Translations under genes and position numbers: made by a program
Source of the DNA: Stenotrophomonas africana
Lineage (GTDB): Bacteria > Pseudomonadota > Gammaproteobacteria > Xanthomonadales > Xanthomonadaceae
Direction of reading: 5' to 3'
DNA: 64,000 nucleotides
Assembly (NCBI RefSeq): GCF_013004645.1
Contig: NZ_JABEME010000008.1
Coordinates: 62,001-126,000 of the forward strand
The notes under the pieces: model-generated
The model's input: only the letters and a program-made list of their open reading frames with translations
Database searches by the model: none
What the model was told of the DNA's origin: nothing
In this document: positions 23,774 to 32,152 of the stretch, one piece after another
Numbering within the stretch: position 1 is the stretch's first letter
Layout of the letters: every line of letters begins with the position of its first letter

Positions 23774-25555
23774 ATGCCAACCAACATCGATACCCACGAT
23801 CTCGACGCCACCTCCGGCGCGGTGTATTTCGCCGTCGGCCGAGGCACCGAAGGTGGCCCCGCCTCCTACCACCTGGCCATCGCCGGCATCACCCAGGGCG
23901 TGACCGAACCGCACTGGGGTACGGTGAACAAGGTCGCGCAGAACAGCGGTTACAGCCTGGGCGCGATCCAGGTCGACTTCGGCCAGCGTGGCGAATGGGC
24001 GCTGGGTGCCATCGACGGCCATGCCCTGAAGCCGGGCGAGACGACCTATGTCGACGCGGTGATCGATCAGGCCAGCGCCTACGCCAAGGCGCACAACCTG
24101 CCCTTCACCCAGGACCATGCCGACCTGCGCCGCGACCTGCTCAGCCACGGAAATGGGCTCAGCGGGCGCAGCTCGATCCAGTTCATCGATACCCACACGC
24201 GCGACAGCATCAATGCCTGGGCCGGTTCGGCCGAGGGCAAGCAGTGGATCCACGCCAACATCGACTACCCGCAGGTGCGCAACGCCACCCGGATCGGCAT
24301 GACGATGGTGGACACGCACGGCAGCAACATCGCTGAGGAGAACCGGTTCGAAGCGATCAGCCTGATCGCCAAGACCGCCAACCAGTTGCCCAGCCAACTG
24401 CCCAAGCTGCAGAAGGTGCTGGAAGAAGGCGGTGACTACGAGGCGCTGCGCGCGAAGGCCGGGCAGATCCGCGAGACGTACCAGTACTTCGACGCGCCCA
24501 AGGCCGGCGACATCGCCGTGCGCTACGAAGACGCCTACGCCAGCAACAAAGAGGCGATGGACCGTGCCCACGCCAAGGTCAGCAGCCGCGACTACTCGCC
24601 CGCCGGTGAGCACAACGATTCGGACATCAAGGTGGCGCTGGACCAGATCGGCGCACCGCGCCAGCAGGCCGGTTCGCAGACGTTGAAGGAAGGGTCCAGC
24701 GGCCGTGACGTGCTGAAGCTGGAAAGCAACCTGGTCACGCTGGGCTATGCCAGTGCTGACGGCCAGCAGACACTGAATCCGGACCGGCGCTTCGATGCCA
24801 CCACCCGCAAGGCGGTGGAAGACTTCCAGCGCGCGCATAATCTGGACCCGGTGGACGGCAAGGCCGGGCCAGCCACGCTGGCCGCGATCGACCGCGACGC
24901 GCGCGAACTCCAGGGCAGCCTGGCCGCGCTGGGGCTGACCGACGCCAAGGGCCAGGCCATCGGCAGCGATGGCTATCTGGGCGGTGGCAGCCGCCATGCG
25001 ATCAATGCTTTCCAGCAGCAGCATGGCCTGCCTGCGACCGGCATTGCCGATGCGGAAACCCGCCAGGCGCTGGCCAATGAAGTGCAGCAGCGCGCGCAGG
25101 CGCAGGGCAACACCCCGGAACAGCAGGCAGCGGCCGAGCCTGCACGCGAGACGGTGTACCCGATGTCCGACCCGCGCAGCCCGCAGAACTGGCTGTACAC
25201 CGAGACCCTGGTGCATGTGAAGTTCGCCGAGGAAGCGCGTGGCCTGCCCTCCGGCGAGCACAGCGAGAAGCTGGCCGCTGCCCTCACCGTGGAAGCTGCG
25301 CGTGCCGGCCTGTACCGGGTTGATCGCGTTGAGCTGAACCAGGATGGCTCGATGGCGCGCGCGGTGCAGGCCAATGCGCTGCATGACGAAAGCGCGTTGA
25401 ACCGCAATACCGCGCCGGTATCGACCGCTGACGCGATGCGCCAGAGCGTGCAGGAGAACAGCGAGCGGGCGTTGCAGGTGAGCGATCAGCAGCGCGAGCA
25501 GCAGAAGATCGACCAGCAGACCCAGCAGCACGGTCCGCGGGCCATGATGGCGTAA
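23774..25555 (+). CDS. type IV secretion antibacterial effector, lysozyme-like, XVIPCD
   Basis: 593-residue putative effector whose first 430 residues parallel the larger effector at 19368-22148: N-terminal domain (1-270, with VGRGTEGG and NSGYSLGAIQVDFGQRG) and two peptidoglycan-binding repeats (about 303-372 and 378-432). It lacks the linker, LytM-like domain and third binding repeat, and goes straight to a C-terminal domain (about 463-570) with WLYTETLVHVKFAEEARGL, YRVDRVELNQDGSMARAVQA and a Gln-rich tail, as in X-T4SS effectors. No signal peptide. Cell-wall hydrolysis is inferred from the modules and the LprI-like partner. Confidence 0.82.
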   Translation: MPTNIDTHDLDATSGAVYFAVGRGTEGGPASYHLAIAGITQGVTEPHWGTVNKVAQNSGYSLGAIQVDFGQRGEWALGAIDGHALKPGETTYVDAVIDQASAYAKAHNLPFTQDHADLRRDLLSHGNGLSGRSSIQFIDTHTRDSINAWAGSAEGKQWIHANIDYPQVRNATRIGMTMVDTHGSNIAEENRFEAISLIAKTANQLPSQLPKLQKVLEEGGDYEALRAKAGQIRETYQYFDAPKAGDIAVRYEDAYASNKEAMDRAHAKVSSRDYSPAGEHNDSDIKVALDQIGAPRQQAGSQTLKEGSSGRDVLKLESNLVTLGYASADGQQTLNPDRRFDATTRKAVEDFQRAHNLDPVDGKAGPATLAAIDRDARELQGSLAALGLTDAKGQAIGSDGYLGGGSRHAINAFQQQHGLPATGIADAETRQALANEVQQRAQAQGNTPEQQAAAEPARETVYPMSDPRSPQNWLYTETLVHVKFAEEARGLPSGEHSEKLAAALTVEAARAGLYRVDRVELNQDGSMARAVQANALHDESALNRNTAPVSTADAMRQSVQENSERALQVSDQQREQQKIDQQTQQHGPRAMMA

Positions 25556-25598
25556 GAGAGCGGGCCAACTGGCCCGTGAGTGCCATTGCCTTGCTCAC

Positions 25599-25625
25599 CC
25601 CTCGTCGGCTTGAGGCCGACGAGGG
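25599..25625. terminator. hairpin downstream of the effector gene
   Basis: Perfect 11-bp stem (CCCTCGTCGGC and GCCGACGAGGG) about 45 bases after the effector stop, preceded by a second small hairpin at 25561-25576. There is no T-tract, so rho-independent termination is uncertain. The remaining bases to 25777 hold nothing recognisable. Confidence 0.45.
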
Positions 25626-25777
25626 CGTTGGTTGAGGTGCGTCGGGGATTGTCGCAAATGCGAGGTCTTGCGCCCCGGAGCGTGCCCACGCTTCGAGGTA
25701 GTCGGCCTCGAGGTGTAGTCGATCCGGTTTGATCGCGTCGACGCTTTGACGACAGATGAGTCCGTCCGGAGCTTTCC

Positions 25778-26209
25778 CTAAGTGGTCAGTACCCGCCATC
25801 CATAGGCGGTCTGCTTCCAGTAGGCGTCCTGGCCATCTCCGGTCCATGCGAACGTCCACTTCTCGCGTGCGCATCCTGGAAGATCGTTGGTAATAGTGAT
25901 CTTCTCTCCGGGAGCACCATGATGGAAAAGGGCGCGGATGGCTGGCGTCCGAGGTGAATCCCGCTCCCCCCTACAGCGATGGCGAATGGTCAGTGTCCCA
26001 AGTGCAAGCGTCCGCTGGTGGACATCCTTGCGTGCGTCCAGCCATCGAACGACTTCGTTCGCTTCGTCAGTTCCGGCGCTGTAGCGCGTGGTCCGATCGA
26101 CGGCAACCGCAAGGCGGTCCAACGCCATCACTCCCGGCCATGTCGTCGAACCAAGCGCAAGCGCAAAAGCCAACAGACATTTGAATGACACCGAAAAATT
26201 CGATTTCAT
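25778..26209 (-). CDS. hypothetical exported protein
   Basis: 143 residues with an N-terminal signal-like segment (VSFKCLLAFALALGSTTWPG), then RLAVAVDRTTRYSAGTDEAN, ARKDVHQRTLALGTLTIRHR and a C-terminal part with ITITNDLPGCAREKWTFAWT. Base composition is less GC-rich than the neighbours, suggesting acquisition. No clear Shine-Dalgarno precedes ATG 26209, and I know of no family. Its place beside an effector gene makes an accessory or orphan-immunity role conceivable but unproven. The bases 26210-26494 contain no gene I can support. Confidence 0.45.
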   Translation of the reverse strand: MKSNFSVSFKCLLAFALALGSTTWPGVMALDRLAVAVDRTTRYSAGTDEANEVVRWLDARKDVHQRTLALGTLTIRHRCRGERDSPRTPAIRALFHHGAPGEKITITNDLPGCAREKWTFAWTGDGQDAYWKQTAYGWRVLTT

Positions 26210-26494
26210 GGATGCTGCTTCCTTGAACGCAGAATCGCGTGTCTTCAGCCTGCTTCCATACGCAGAAGATTGGCAATGAGAAAAGCTGCAATCTGCATCA
26301 TGCGATCCGATGTCTTTCGGGATTTTGCGAACCAGGGAACGACGGCCAAACAACAACTTTTGTTGATAGCGACAGCTACTGACGTCAATGCCAGTTACCG
26401 CTCCCAGCCAAGTCGATACACTCATTACCTCGCACCGGCTTGCCCAGTCTGAGAGGCCTCGTCTGCAATCATCCTCCCTCCTGATGCTCGCCTC

Positions 26495-27088
26495 ATGACC
26501 GCTATCACAAAGCGCGCCCTGAGCATCGTCTACGCATCCTTGAAGGACGCAGGATTTGTCCGAAGTGGACCAACCTTTACGAGATGCCGCGAGAATTTCA
26601 TCGATGTGCTCTCACCTCAGATCAGAAGCGACGGCAAAGCATTCGCACTCAATGTCGGTGTGCTCGCCCGCTTCATCCCGGGGCGTTGCATGGATCGGAC
26701 CACGAATCTCAACGAAACCGACTGCGATGTGAGATGCAGGGCCGCTCCCACAGGGAAAAGCGACCATTGGATAGCCGTTGAAAAGGACGCTGATCTGCTC
26801 AGGACTGAGGTGGATGCTCTATTGTCAGGGAGTGCCCTTCCCTTCTTCTCAAAGTTCCAGGACATCGATTCCATCTGTGAAGCTCTGACGGTCGCGGCCA
26901 TTCAGGCTGACACGACGCCGGCACACTTCAGTTCGATCACGCGCGTCGGCAGGGCCCTGCTCGCTGCCCTTTCGTGGCAGGCAAAGGCTGACACCGAGTC
27001 TGCCAAGGCGCTGGCCACATATGGACTCTCCATATGTAATGGCGCTACCGCACTCAAAAGCCGATTCAGGAAAATTCTGGAGGATTAG
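26495..27088 (+). CDS. hypothetical protein, possibly DUF4304-like
   Basis: 197-residue cytoplasmic protein. The N-terminal half (LKDAGFVRSGPTFTRCRENF, then IDVLSPQIRSDGKAFALNVG) fits the DUF4304 pattern of an N-terminal helix followed by two strands; the C-terminal half is helical (VGRALLAALSWQAKADTESA). Codon use and base composition are less GC-rich than the core genes, again pointing to acquired DNA next to the effector locus. DUF4304 proteins have no established activity. Confidence 0.55.
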   Translation: MTAITKRALSIVYASLKDAGFVRSGPTFTRCRENFIDVLSPQIRSDGKAFALNVGVLARFIPGRCMDRTTNLNETDCDVRCRAAPTGKSDHWIAVEKDADLLRTEVDALLSGSALPFFSKFQDIDSICEALTVAAIQADTTPAHFSSITRVGRALLAALSWQAKADTESAKALATYGLSICNGATALKSRFRKILED

Positions 27089-27128
27089 CCGCCCCCAGAA
27101 CCGGCGTGGGCATTGAAGCACCGCCGCT

Positions 27129-27526
27129 TCAGTGCCCGCTACCCGCGCCGCCCACCTGCTCGATCAACGTCTGGCTGGCAGCATTCAGCCCCACCGCCGT
27201 CACCTTCGCCCCATGTGCGGCCAGCTATTCCTGCGCGCGTTCCAGCGCGGCCGCGGCGGTCAGGTCTCACAGGTGGGCGTCGCGCAGATCAATCTGTACC
27301 TTCGGCGCCACGTGCTGGTAATCGAACATCGCACCCATATGGCCGGCCGAGGCAAGGAACACCGGCCCACTCACGCGGTAGACCTGCGTGTCACCGGCAT
27401 CGTCGCGCTGCATATCCAGCATGCGGCCGAGGAATTCGATGTTCATGTTGGCCACGCCCTGGGCGACGCATTCGCGGTCACGCTCGCTGGGCGTCTCGGC
27501 GATGTCCTCGACGTTCTGCGACGATG
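27129..27526 (-). pseudogene. SulP-family anion transporter pseudogene
   Basis: Reading the minus strand, a piece matching the membrane part of SulP transporters (VEDIAETPSERDRECVAQGV, then ANM) is joined directly to the C-terminal STAS domain (VYRVSGPVFLASAGHMGAMF, then APKVQIDLRDAHL). Most membrane segments in between are deleted. The STAS part then carries two in-frame nonsense codons, TGA where a tryptophan (DAHLWD) is expected and TAG where a glutamate is expected, before continuing AAHGAKVTAVGLNAASQTLI to a normal end. No start codon or upstream gene body remains. Confidence 0.8.
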
Positions 27527-27574
27527 CCGGACAGCAGAAGACAGCGGAGCATGGCGTCGCTCTACAATCGGGCC

Positions 27575-28531
27575 ATGGCCACCGACCACCCGCATTTCTT
27601 CGACCCCGCCACCGAACAGGGCGTGCTGCGCCTGTCGATCGCCGGCGCACTGCTGCTGGCCGCTGCGGCGGTGGTGTTTGGCCTGCTGGCCAATTCCTCG
27701 CTGATCATCTTCGATGGCATCTACGGCCTGATCGACGTGGTGATGACCTGGCTGTCGCTGCTGGTGGCCCGGTTGATAGCGCTGTCCACGCAGACCGATG
27801 CCCTGCAGTCGCGGCTCAATCAGCGCTTCACCATGGGCTTCTGGCACCTGGAGCCGATCGTGCTGGGCGTGAGCGGCACGCTGATGATCGGCGCGGCACT
27901 GTATGCGCTGGTCAATGCGGTGGATGCGCTGATGTCCGGTGGCCGCCACATCGCGCTGGGCCCGGCGATCATCTTCGCCGGCCTGTCACTGGTGGCCGAG
28001 AGCGCGCTGGGCTGGTTCGTGCTGCGCGCCAACCGCCGTATCGGCTCTGAATTCATCGCGCTGGATGCCAAGAACTGGGTGATCGCGGCCAGCATGTCGG
28101 CCTGCTACATGGTCGCCTTCCTTGGCGGCGTGCTGGTACAGGGCACGTCCTGGGCCTGGATCGGGCCGTACATCGACCCGGCCATCCTTGCCTTCGTCTG
28201 CGTGCTGGTGATGATCGCCCCGCTCGGTACCGTGCGCCGGGCGCTGGCCGGCATCCTGCTGGTCACCCCGCCGGAGCTGCAGGCGCACGTGGATGCCGTG
28301 GCACGCGCGATCGTGGCCAAGCATGGCTTCGTCGAGCACCGCAGCTACGTGGCCCAGGTGGGCCGCGGCGAGCAGATCGAGCTGTTCTTCGTGGTCCGCG
28401 AGGACGACCCGCCGCGGCCGCTGGTGGAATGGGACCAGCTGCGCGACGAGATCGGCGATGCGCTGGGCGAGGCCTCGCCGGACCGCTGGCTGACCATCAT
28501 GTTCACCACCGACCGCGAATGGACGATCTAG
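27575..28531 (+). CDS. cation diffusion facilitator family transporter
   Basis: 318-residue inner-membrane protein with six hydrophobic segments and a cytoplasmic C-terminal domain of about 100 residues. It resembles CDF metal/proton antiporters: GLLANSSLIIFDGIYGLIDV near the N-terminus places the expected aspartates in TM2 (FDGIYGLID), and a second polar site occurs in TM5 (IALDAKNWVIAASMSACYMV). The metal (Zn, Co, Fe or other) cannot be told. The start ATG 27575 follows the decayed SulP gene by about 50 bases. Confidence 0.85.
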   Translation: MATDHPHFFDPATEQGVLRLSIAGALLLAAAAVVFGLLANSSLIIFDGIYGLIDVVMTWLSLLVARLIALSTQTDALQSRLNQRFTMGFWHLEPIVLGVSGTLMIGAALYALVNAVDALMSGGRHIALGPAIIFAGLSLVAESALGWFVLRANRRIGSEFIALDAKNWVIAASMSACYMVAFLGGVLVQGTSWAWIGPYIDPAILAFVCVLVMIAPLGTVRRALAGILLVTPPELQAHVDAVARAIVAKHGFVEHRSYVAQVGRGEQIELFFVVREDDPPRPLVEWDQLRDEIGDALGEASPDRWLTIMFTTDREWTI

Positions 28532-28641
28532 GCCCGCAGGACGATCGATCAAGTTTTTCGTACGCTTTGCAACCCAACGTACGCGGAAACCGGGCAAAGT
28601 AGGCTCCAACGAAACACCCACCACCGACCAGGAGCATCCCG

Positions 28642-29067
28642 ATGTCCATCGAAAAGGTTCTGTACACCGCCCAGGCCACCTCCACCGGCGGCCGTGAAGG
28701 CCGTTCCGTCTCCTCCGACAACGTGCTGGACATCCAGCTGTCGACCCCGCGCGAGCTGGGCGGCGCCGGTGGCCCGGGCACCAACCCGGAGCAGCTGTTC
28801 GCAGCCGGCTACTCGGCCTGCTTCCTGGGCGCGCTGAAGTTCGTGGCCGGCCAGGCCAAGGTCGCGCTGCCGGCCGACACCACCGTGACCGGCAAGGTCG
28901 GCATCGGCCAGATCCCGACCGGCTTCGGCATCGAGGCCGAGCTGACCATCAACGTGCCGGGCGTGCCGCGCGAGCAGGTCGAAGAGCTGGTGCAGAAGGC
29001 GCACATCGTGTGCCCGTACTCGAATGCCACCCGCGGCAACATCGACGTGACGCTGATCGTTGCCTGA
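28642..29067 (+). CDS. ohr: organic hydroperoxide resistance protein
   Basis: 141-residue OsmC/Ohr-family peroxidase that reduces organic hydroperoxides. The two catalytic cysteines are in [14 protein letters not shown] (about 61) and [12 protein letters not shown] (about 125); conserved [18 protein letters not shown] and an N-terminal [15 protein letters not shown] mark the Ohr branch. Many ohr genes are controlled by OhrR; no OhrR gene is adjacent here. ATG 28642 has AGGAG 7 bases upstream. Confidence 0.93.
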   Translation: MSIEKVLYTAQATSTGGREGRSVSSDNVLDIQLSTPRELGGAGGPGTNPEQLFAAGYSACFLGALKFVAGQAKVALPADTTVTGKVGIGQIPTGFGIEAELTINVPGVPREQVEELVQKAHIVCPYSNATRGNIDVTLIVA

Positions 29068-29077
29068 TGCGGTGATG

Positions 29078-29099
29078 CCGGCCAGCGGCCGGCACTACC
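29078..29099. repeat. GTAG-type REP unit, GCCGGCC subtype
   Basis: GCCGGCCAGCGGCCGGCACT plus AC, a minus-strand GTAG-headed unit directly after the ohr stop. The same subtype occurs at 53409-53469 and 59251-59327. Confidence 0.65.
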
Positions 29100-29117
29100 C
29101 GCGTGCAGGGCAAAAAA

Positions 29118-29152
29118 ATGGGCGGATGCCGGTCGAAACCGGGCATCCGCCC
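29118..29152. terminator. hairpin downstream of ohr
   Basis: Stem GGGCGGATGCC pairing with GGGCATCCGCCC around GGTCGAAACC. An A-run precedes it on the plus strand, so it would act best as a terminator for minus-strand transcripts. Confidence 0.55.
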
Positions 29153-29201
29153 ATCCCACCTCGGGTGGGCCCCGGCGCGCGCCGGGGACGCATTTGCTTC
29201 T

Positions 29202-29284
29202 GTAGAGCCGAGCCCATGCTCGGCTGATCCGTCCGGCGCTGGAACATCCGGCGGAAAAGCAGCCGAGCATGGGCTCGGCTCTAC
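29202..29284. repeat. SMAG/REP inverted pair
   Basis: Two 24-base CCGAG-subtype units in inverted orientation (29202-29225 and 29261-29284), separated by 35 bases, between the convergent ohr and mmsB genes. Confidence 0.85.
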
Positions 29285-29295
29285 CTACCCAAGCC

Positions 29296-30186
29296 TTATT
29301 TCTCGCTCGTGATGAGCTGCACGACGCTGGAGAAATCCAGCTTGCCGCGGCCGGCCTGGTGGTTCATCGAGTACAGGTTGCGGGCCACTTCGCCCAGCGG
29401 GATCGAGGCGCCGACGCTCATCGCCGCTTCCACCGCCAGGCCCATGTCCTTCAGCATCAGATCGCTGCCGAAGCCGCCGCTGTAGCCGCGCGAGGCCGGG
29501 GCGTTTTCCAGCACACCCGGCCACGGGTTGCACACTTCGGTGGCCCAGCTGCGGCCGGTGCTGACCGCCATCATCTGCGACAGCACCTTCGGGTCCAAGC
29601 CGTGCGCCACGCCGAGGGCGATGGCTTCGCCGGTCACCGCCATGATCACGCCCAGCGCCATGTTGTTGCACAGCTTGGCAACCTGGCCGGCACCGCTGGC
29701 GCCGACATGGAAGATGTTCTTGCCCATTGCCTGCAGCACCGGGCGGGCGCGTTCCAGCGCGTCCTCTTCGCCACCGACGATGAAGGTCAGGGTGCCGGCC
29801 TGGGCACCGGCGGTACCGCCCGATACCGGCGCGTCGATCATCTGCAGGCCACGCGCGGCAGCGGCTTCCGAAACCTTGCGCGCGCTGGCCGGGGCAATGG
29901 TGCTGCAGTCGATGACCAGTGCACCCGCCGGAATCGCGGCAAGAATGCCGTCCTCGCCCAGGTACACGCCTTCGACGTGGCGGCTGGCCGGCAGCATCGA
30001 GATCACCACCTCGGCATCGGCAAGGGTTTCGCGCGCCGATGCGGCTGCGCTCGCGCCGGCATCGACGGCGGCCTGCACCGCGGCCGGGACCAGATCGAAA
30101 ACACGCACGGTGTGGCCGTTCTTGACCAGATTGGCGGCCATCGGGCCACCCATGTTGCCCAACCCGATGAATGCAATGCGGCTCAT
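29296..30186 (-). CDS. mmsB: 3-hydroxyisobutyrate dehydrogenase
   Basis: NAD-dependent oxidation of 3-hydroxyisobutyrate to methylmalonate semialdehyde in valine degradation. The Rossmann motif is [15 protein letters not shown] (residues 5-19); the family substrate motif [16 protein letters not shown] is near 120; the catalytic lysine lies in [12 protein letters not shown] near 170. The 296 residues are of normal length. Its ATG overlaps the stop of the upstream hydrolase gene (30183-30186), fifth gene in a five-gene operon. Confidence 0.93.
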   Translation of the reverse strand: MSRIAFIGLGNMGGPMAANLVKNGHTVRVFDLVPAAVQAAVDAGASAAASARETLADAEVVISMLPASRHVEGVYLGEDGILAAIPAGALVIDCSTIAPASARKVSEAAAARGLQMIDAPVSGGTAGAQAGTLTFIVGGEEDALERARPVLQAMGKNIFHVGASGAGQVAKLCNNMALGVIMAVTGEAIALGVAHGLDPKVLSQMMAVSTGRSWATEVCNPWPGVLENAPASRGYSGGFGSDLMLKDMGLAVEAAMSVGASIPLGEVARNLYSMNHQAGRGKLDFSSVVQLITSEK

Positions 30187-31358
30187 GCAAGGCTCCTTTC
30201 AACAAGGGGAGTGCCCAGGTCGGCCAGCGGATGCGCGGCATCGGCCCAGGGGGAAGCGAAGAAGGTATCGGCCCACGCGGCGGTGGCCTCGGCCAGGGTG
30301 GCCGGGTTCCACTGCGGATTGCGGTCCTTGTCGATCAGCAGCGCGCGGATGCCTTCGGCGAAATCACCGTGGGCGGCGCAATGCAGGGCGACGACGTATT
30401 CCAGGCGGTAGATCGCGGCCAGGTCCTGATCGGCACTTCGGCGCTGCAGCTCGTACGACAGCCGTGCCGAACCCGGTGCACCGGCGGCGAGGGTCTTCTG
30501 TGCTGCCTGCAACCAGGCATCGTCGGTCTGCAGACCGGCAATGCGCGCCACGATGGTCTGCAGGTCATCGCCTTCGCAGAGCACCTCGACCTGCGCTGCA
30601 TTGGCCAGCAGCGGACCGGTCGCAGCATCACTGGCATGCGACTGCAGCAGATGGGTCAGGCGTTCGTGGTTGTGTGCGGCATCACTGGACCAGGCCACCT
30701 GCAGCAGCGCATCGAACACTGCACTGCGGCGCTCTTCAGCCACGTGCACATCGGCCAGGCCGGCGTAGATGGCATCGCCTGGATTGAGCAGTGCGCCGGT
30801 CAGGGCCAGGAACAGGCCGCCCTTGCCCGGCACGCGCGGCAGCAGCCAGCTGCCACCGACATCGGGGAACAGGCCAACAGTGATTTCCGGGAAGGCCAGC
30901 TTGGAGCGCTCGCTGACCACGCGGTGGCTGGCGCCGGACATCAGGCCGATGCCACCGCCCATCACGATGCCATGGCCCCAGCACAGGATCGGCTTTGCGT
31001 AGGTGTGGATGAGGTAATCGACGCGGTACTCGACGTCGAAGAACTCGGCGGCGTAGTCGTTCTCGCGGATGTCGCTGCGGCCGGCCTCGCGGAACGCGAC
31101 CATGCTCTTGTACAGGCTGTGCAGGTCGCCGCCGGCGCAGAACGCCTTCTCACCGGCACCCTGCAGCACCACCATGGCGATGCCGTCGTCATCGGCCCAG
31201 GCATTCAGCTGCTTCAGCAACAGGTGCGCCATCGGCAGCGAGAAACCATTGAGCGTGCGCGGCGCGTTGAGCGTGGCGATGCCGATGCGCGTGCCGTTAC
31301 CGGCCACGCGCTCTTCGAACAACACCGGTGCGTCGTCGGCAGCGGTGTCGGTGCTCAT
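30183..31358 (-). CDS. 3-hydroxyisobutyryl-CoA hydrolase
   Basis: 391-residue crotonase-fold hydrolase that releases 3-hydroxyisobutyrate from its CoA ester. Signatures include LNAPRTLNGFSLPM, AFCAGGDLHSLYKSM, CWGHGIVMGGGIGLMSGASH and PEITVGLFPDVGGSWLLPRV with the catalytic Glu and Asp; the length (about 390 versus about 260 for hydratases) fits the hydrolase. ATG 31358 overlaps the preceding stop by four bases, preferred over an in-frame ATG 12 bases upstream. Its place before mmsB supports the valine route. Confidence 0.9.
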   Translation of the reverse strand: MSTDTAADDAPVLFEERVAGNGTRIGIATLNAPRTLNGFSLPMAHLLLKQLNAWADDDGIAMVVLQGAGEKAFCAGGDLHSLYKSMVAFREAGRSDIRENDYAAEFFDVEYRVDYLIHTYAKPILCWGHGIVMGGGIGLMSGASHRVVSERSKLAFPEITVGLFPDVGGSWLLPRVPGKGGLFLALTGALLNPGDAIYAGLADVHVAEERRSAVFDALLQVAWSSDAAHNHERLTHLLQSHASDAATGPLLANAAQVEVLCEGDDLQTIVARIAGLQTDDAWLQAAQKTLAAGAPGSARLSYELQRRSADQDLAAIYRLEYVVALHCAAHGDFAEGIRALLIDKDRNPQWNPATLAEATAAWADTFFASPWADAAHPLADLGTPLVERSLA

Positions 31359-32152
31359 GCGTTCTTCCACTGCGCGGCGCGCTTTTCCAGGAAGGCGGTC
31401 ACGCCCTCGACCTGATCAGCGGTATCGAACAGGTCGACGAAGGCTTCGCGCTCGGCCACCAGCGCCGAGGCGTGGGTGCCGGTGCGGGTGGACTGCACCA
31501 GGGTCTTGCAGGCGGCGATGCTGGTCGGGCTCTGCTTGCCGGCCTTCTTCGCCCATTCCAGGGCCAGTGCCTTGGATTCGCCCTTGCCGACCTTTTCTTC
31601 GGCCAGGCCAATGCGCAGTGCGGTCTCGGCATTGATGCGCTCGCCCAGCAGGATCATGCGCTTGGCCCAGCCCTCACCGACCAGGCGCGGCAGGTTCTGG
31701 GTGCCACCGGCGCACGGCAACAGGCCGACGGTGGCCTCCGGCAGCGCGACCTGGGCGTGGTCTTCGATGATGCGCAGGTCGCAGGCCAGTGCGCATTCCA
31801 GGCCACCGCCCATGGCGTAGCCGTTGATCGCGGCGATCGACACACCACGGAAACCGGACAGCGCTTCGAAGGCTTCACCGAAACGGCGCGCGGCTTCACG
31901 TGCAGCGGCCTTGTCACCGGAGGCGAACTGGTTGAGGTCGGCACCGGCGGAGAAGAACTTCTCGCCGTCGCCGGTGATCACCAGCGCGTAGATGTCGCGG
32001 TCTGCGTTGAGCGCGCCGACCAGGTCGCGCAGCGCTGACAGGCTGTGCACGGTCCAGGTGTGCGCCGGCGGGTTGTTCAGGGTGACCACGGCGGTGTGGC
32101 CATCGACCTCCACCTTCAGGCCCACGTGCTCCTGGGTACGCCAATCCTTCAT
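31355..32152 (-). CDS. enoyl-CoA hydratase (methacrylyl-CoA step)
   Basis: 265-residue crotonase-family hydratase. The oxyanion-hole segments are FFSAGADLNQFASG (about 65-78) and AINGYAMGGGLECALACDLR (about 98-117), with the catalytic Glu in LPEATVGLLPCAGGTQNLPR. In this operon it would hydrate methacrylyl-CoA to 3-hydroxyisobutyryl-CoA. Four-base overlaps join it to both neighbours, implying translational coupling. General fatty acid hydratase activity cannot be excluded. Confidence 0.9.
   Translation of the reverse strand: MKDWRTQEHVGLKVEVDGHTAVVTLNNPPAHTWTVHSLSALRDLVGALNADRDIYALVITGDGEKFFSAGADLNQFASGDKAAAREAARRFGEAFEALSGFRGVSIAAINGYAMGGGLECALACDLRIIEDHAQVALPEATVGLLPCAGGTQNLPRLVGEGWAKRMILLGERINAETALRIGLAEEKVGKGESKALALEWAKKAGKQSPTSIAACKTLVQSTRTGTHASALVAEREAFVDLFDTADQVEGVTAFLEKRAAQWKNA

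Noticed and set aside
23174..25531. 785-codon open frame on the minus strand
   Set aside because: It is antisense to the effector gene, contains no recognisable domain, and arises from the strong third-position GC bias. The plus-strand protein has clear modules.
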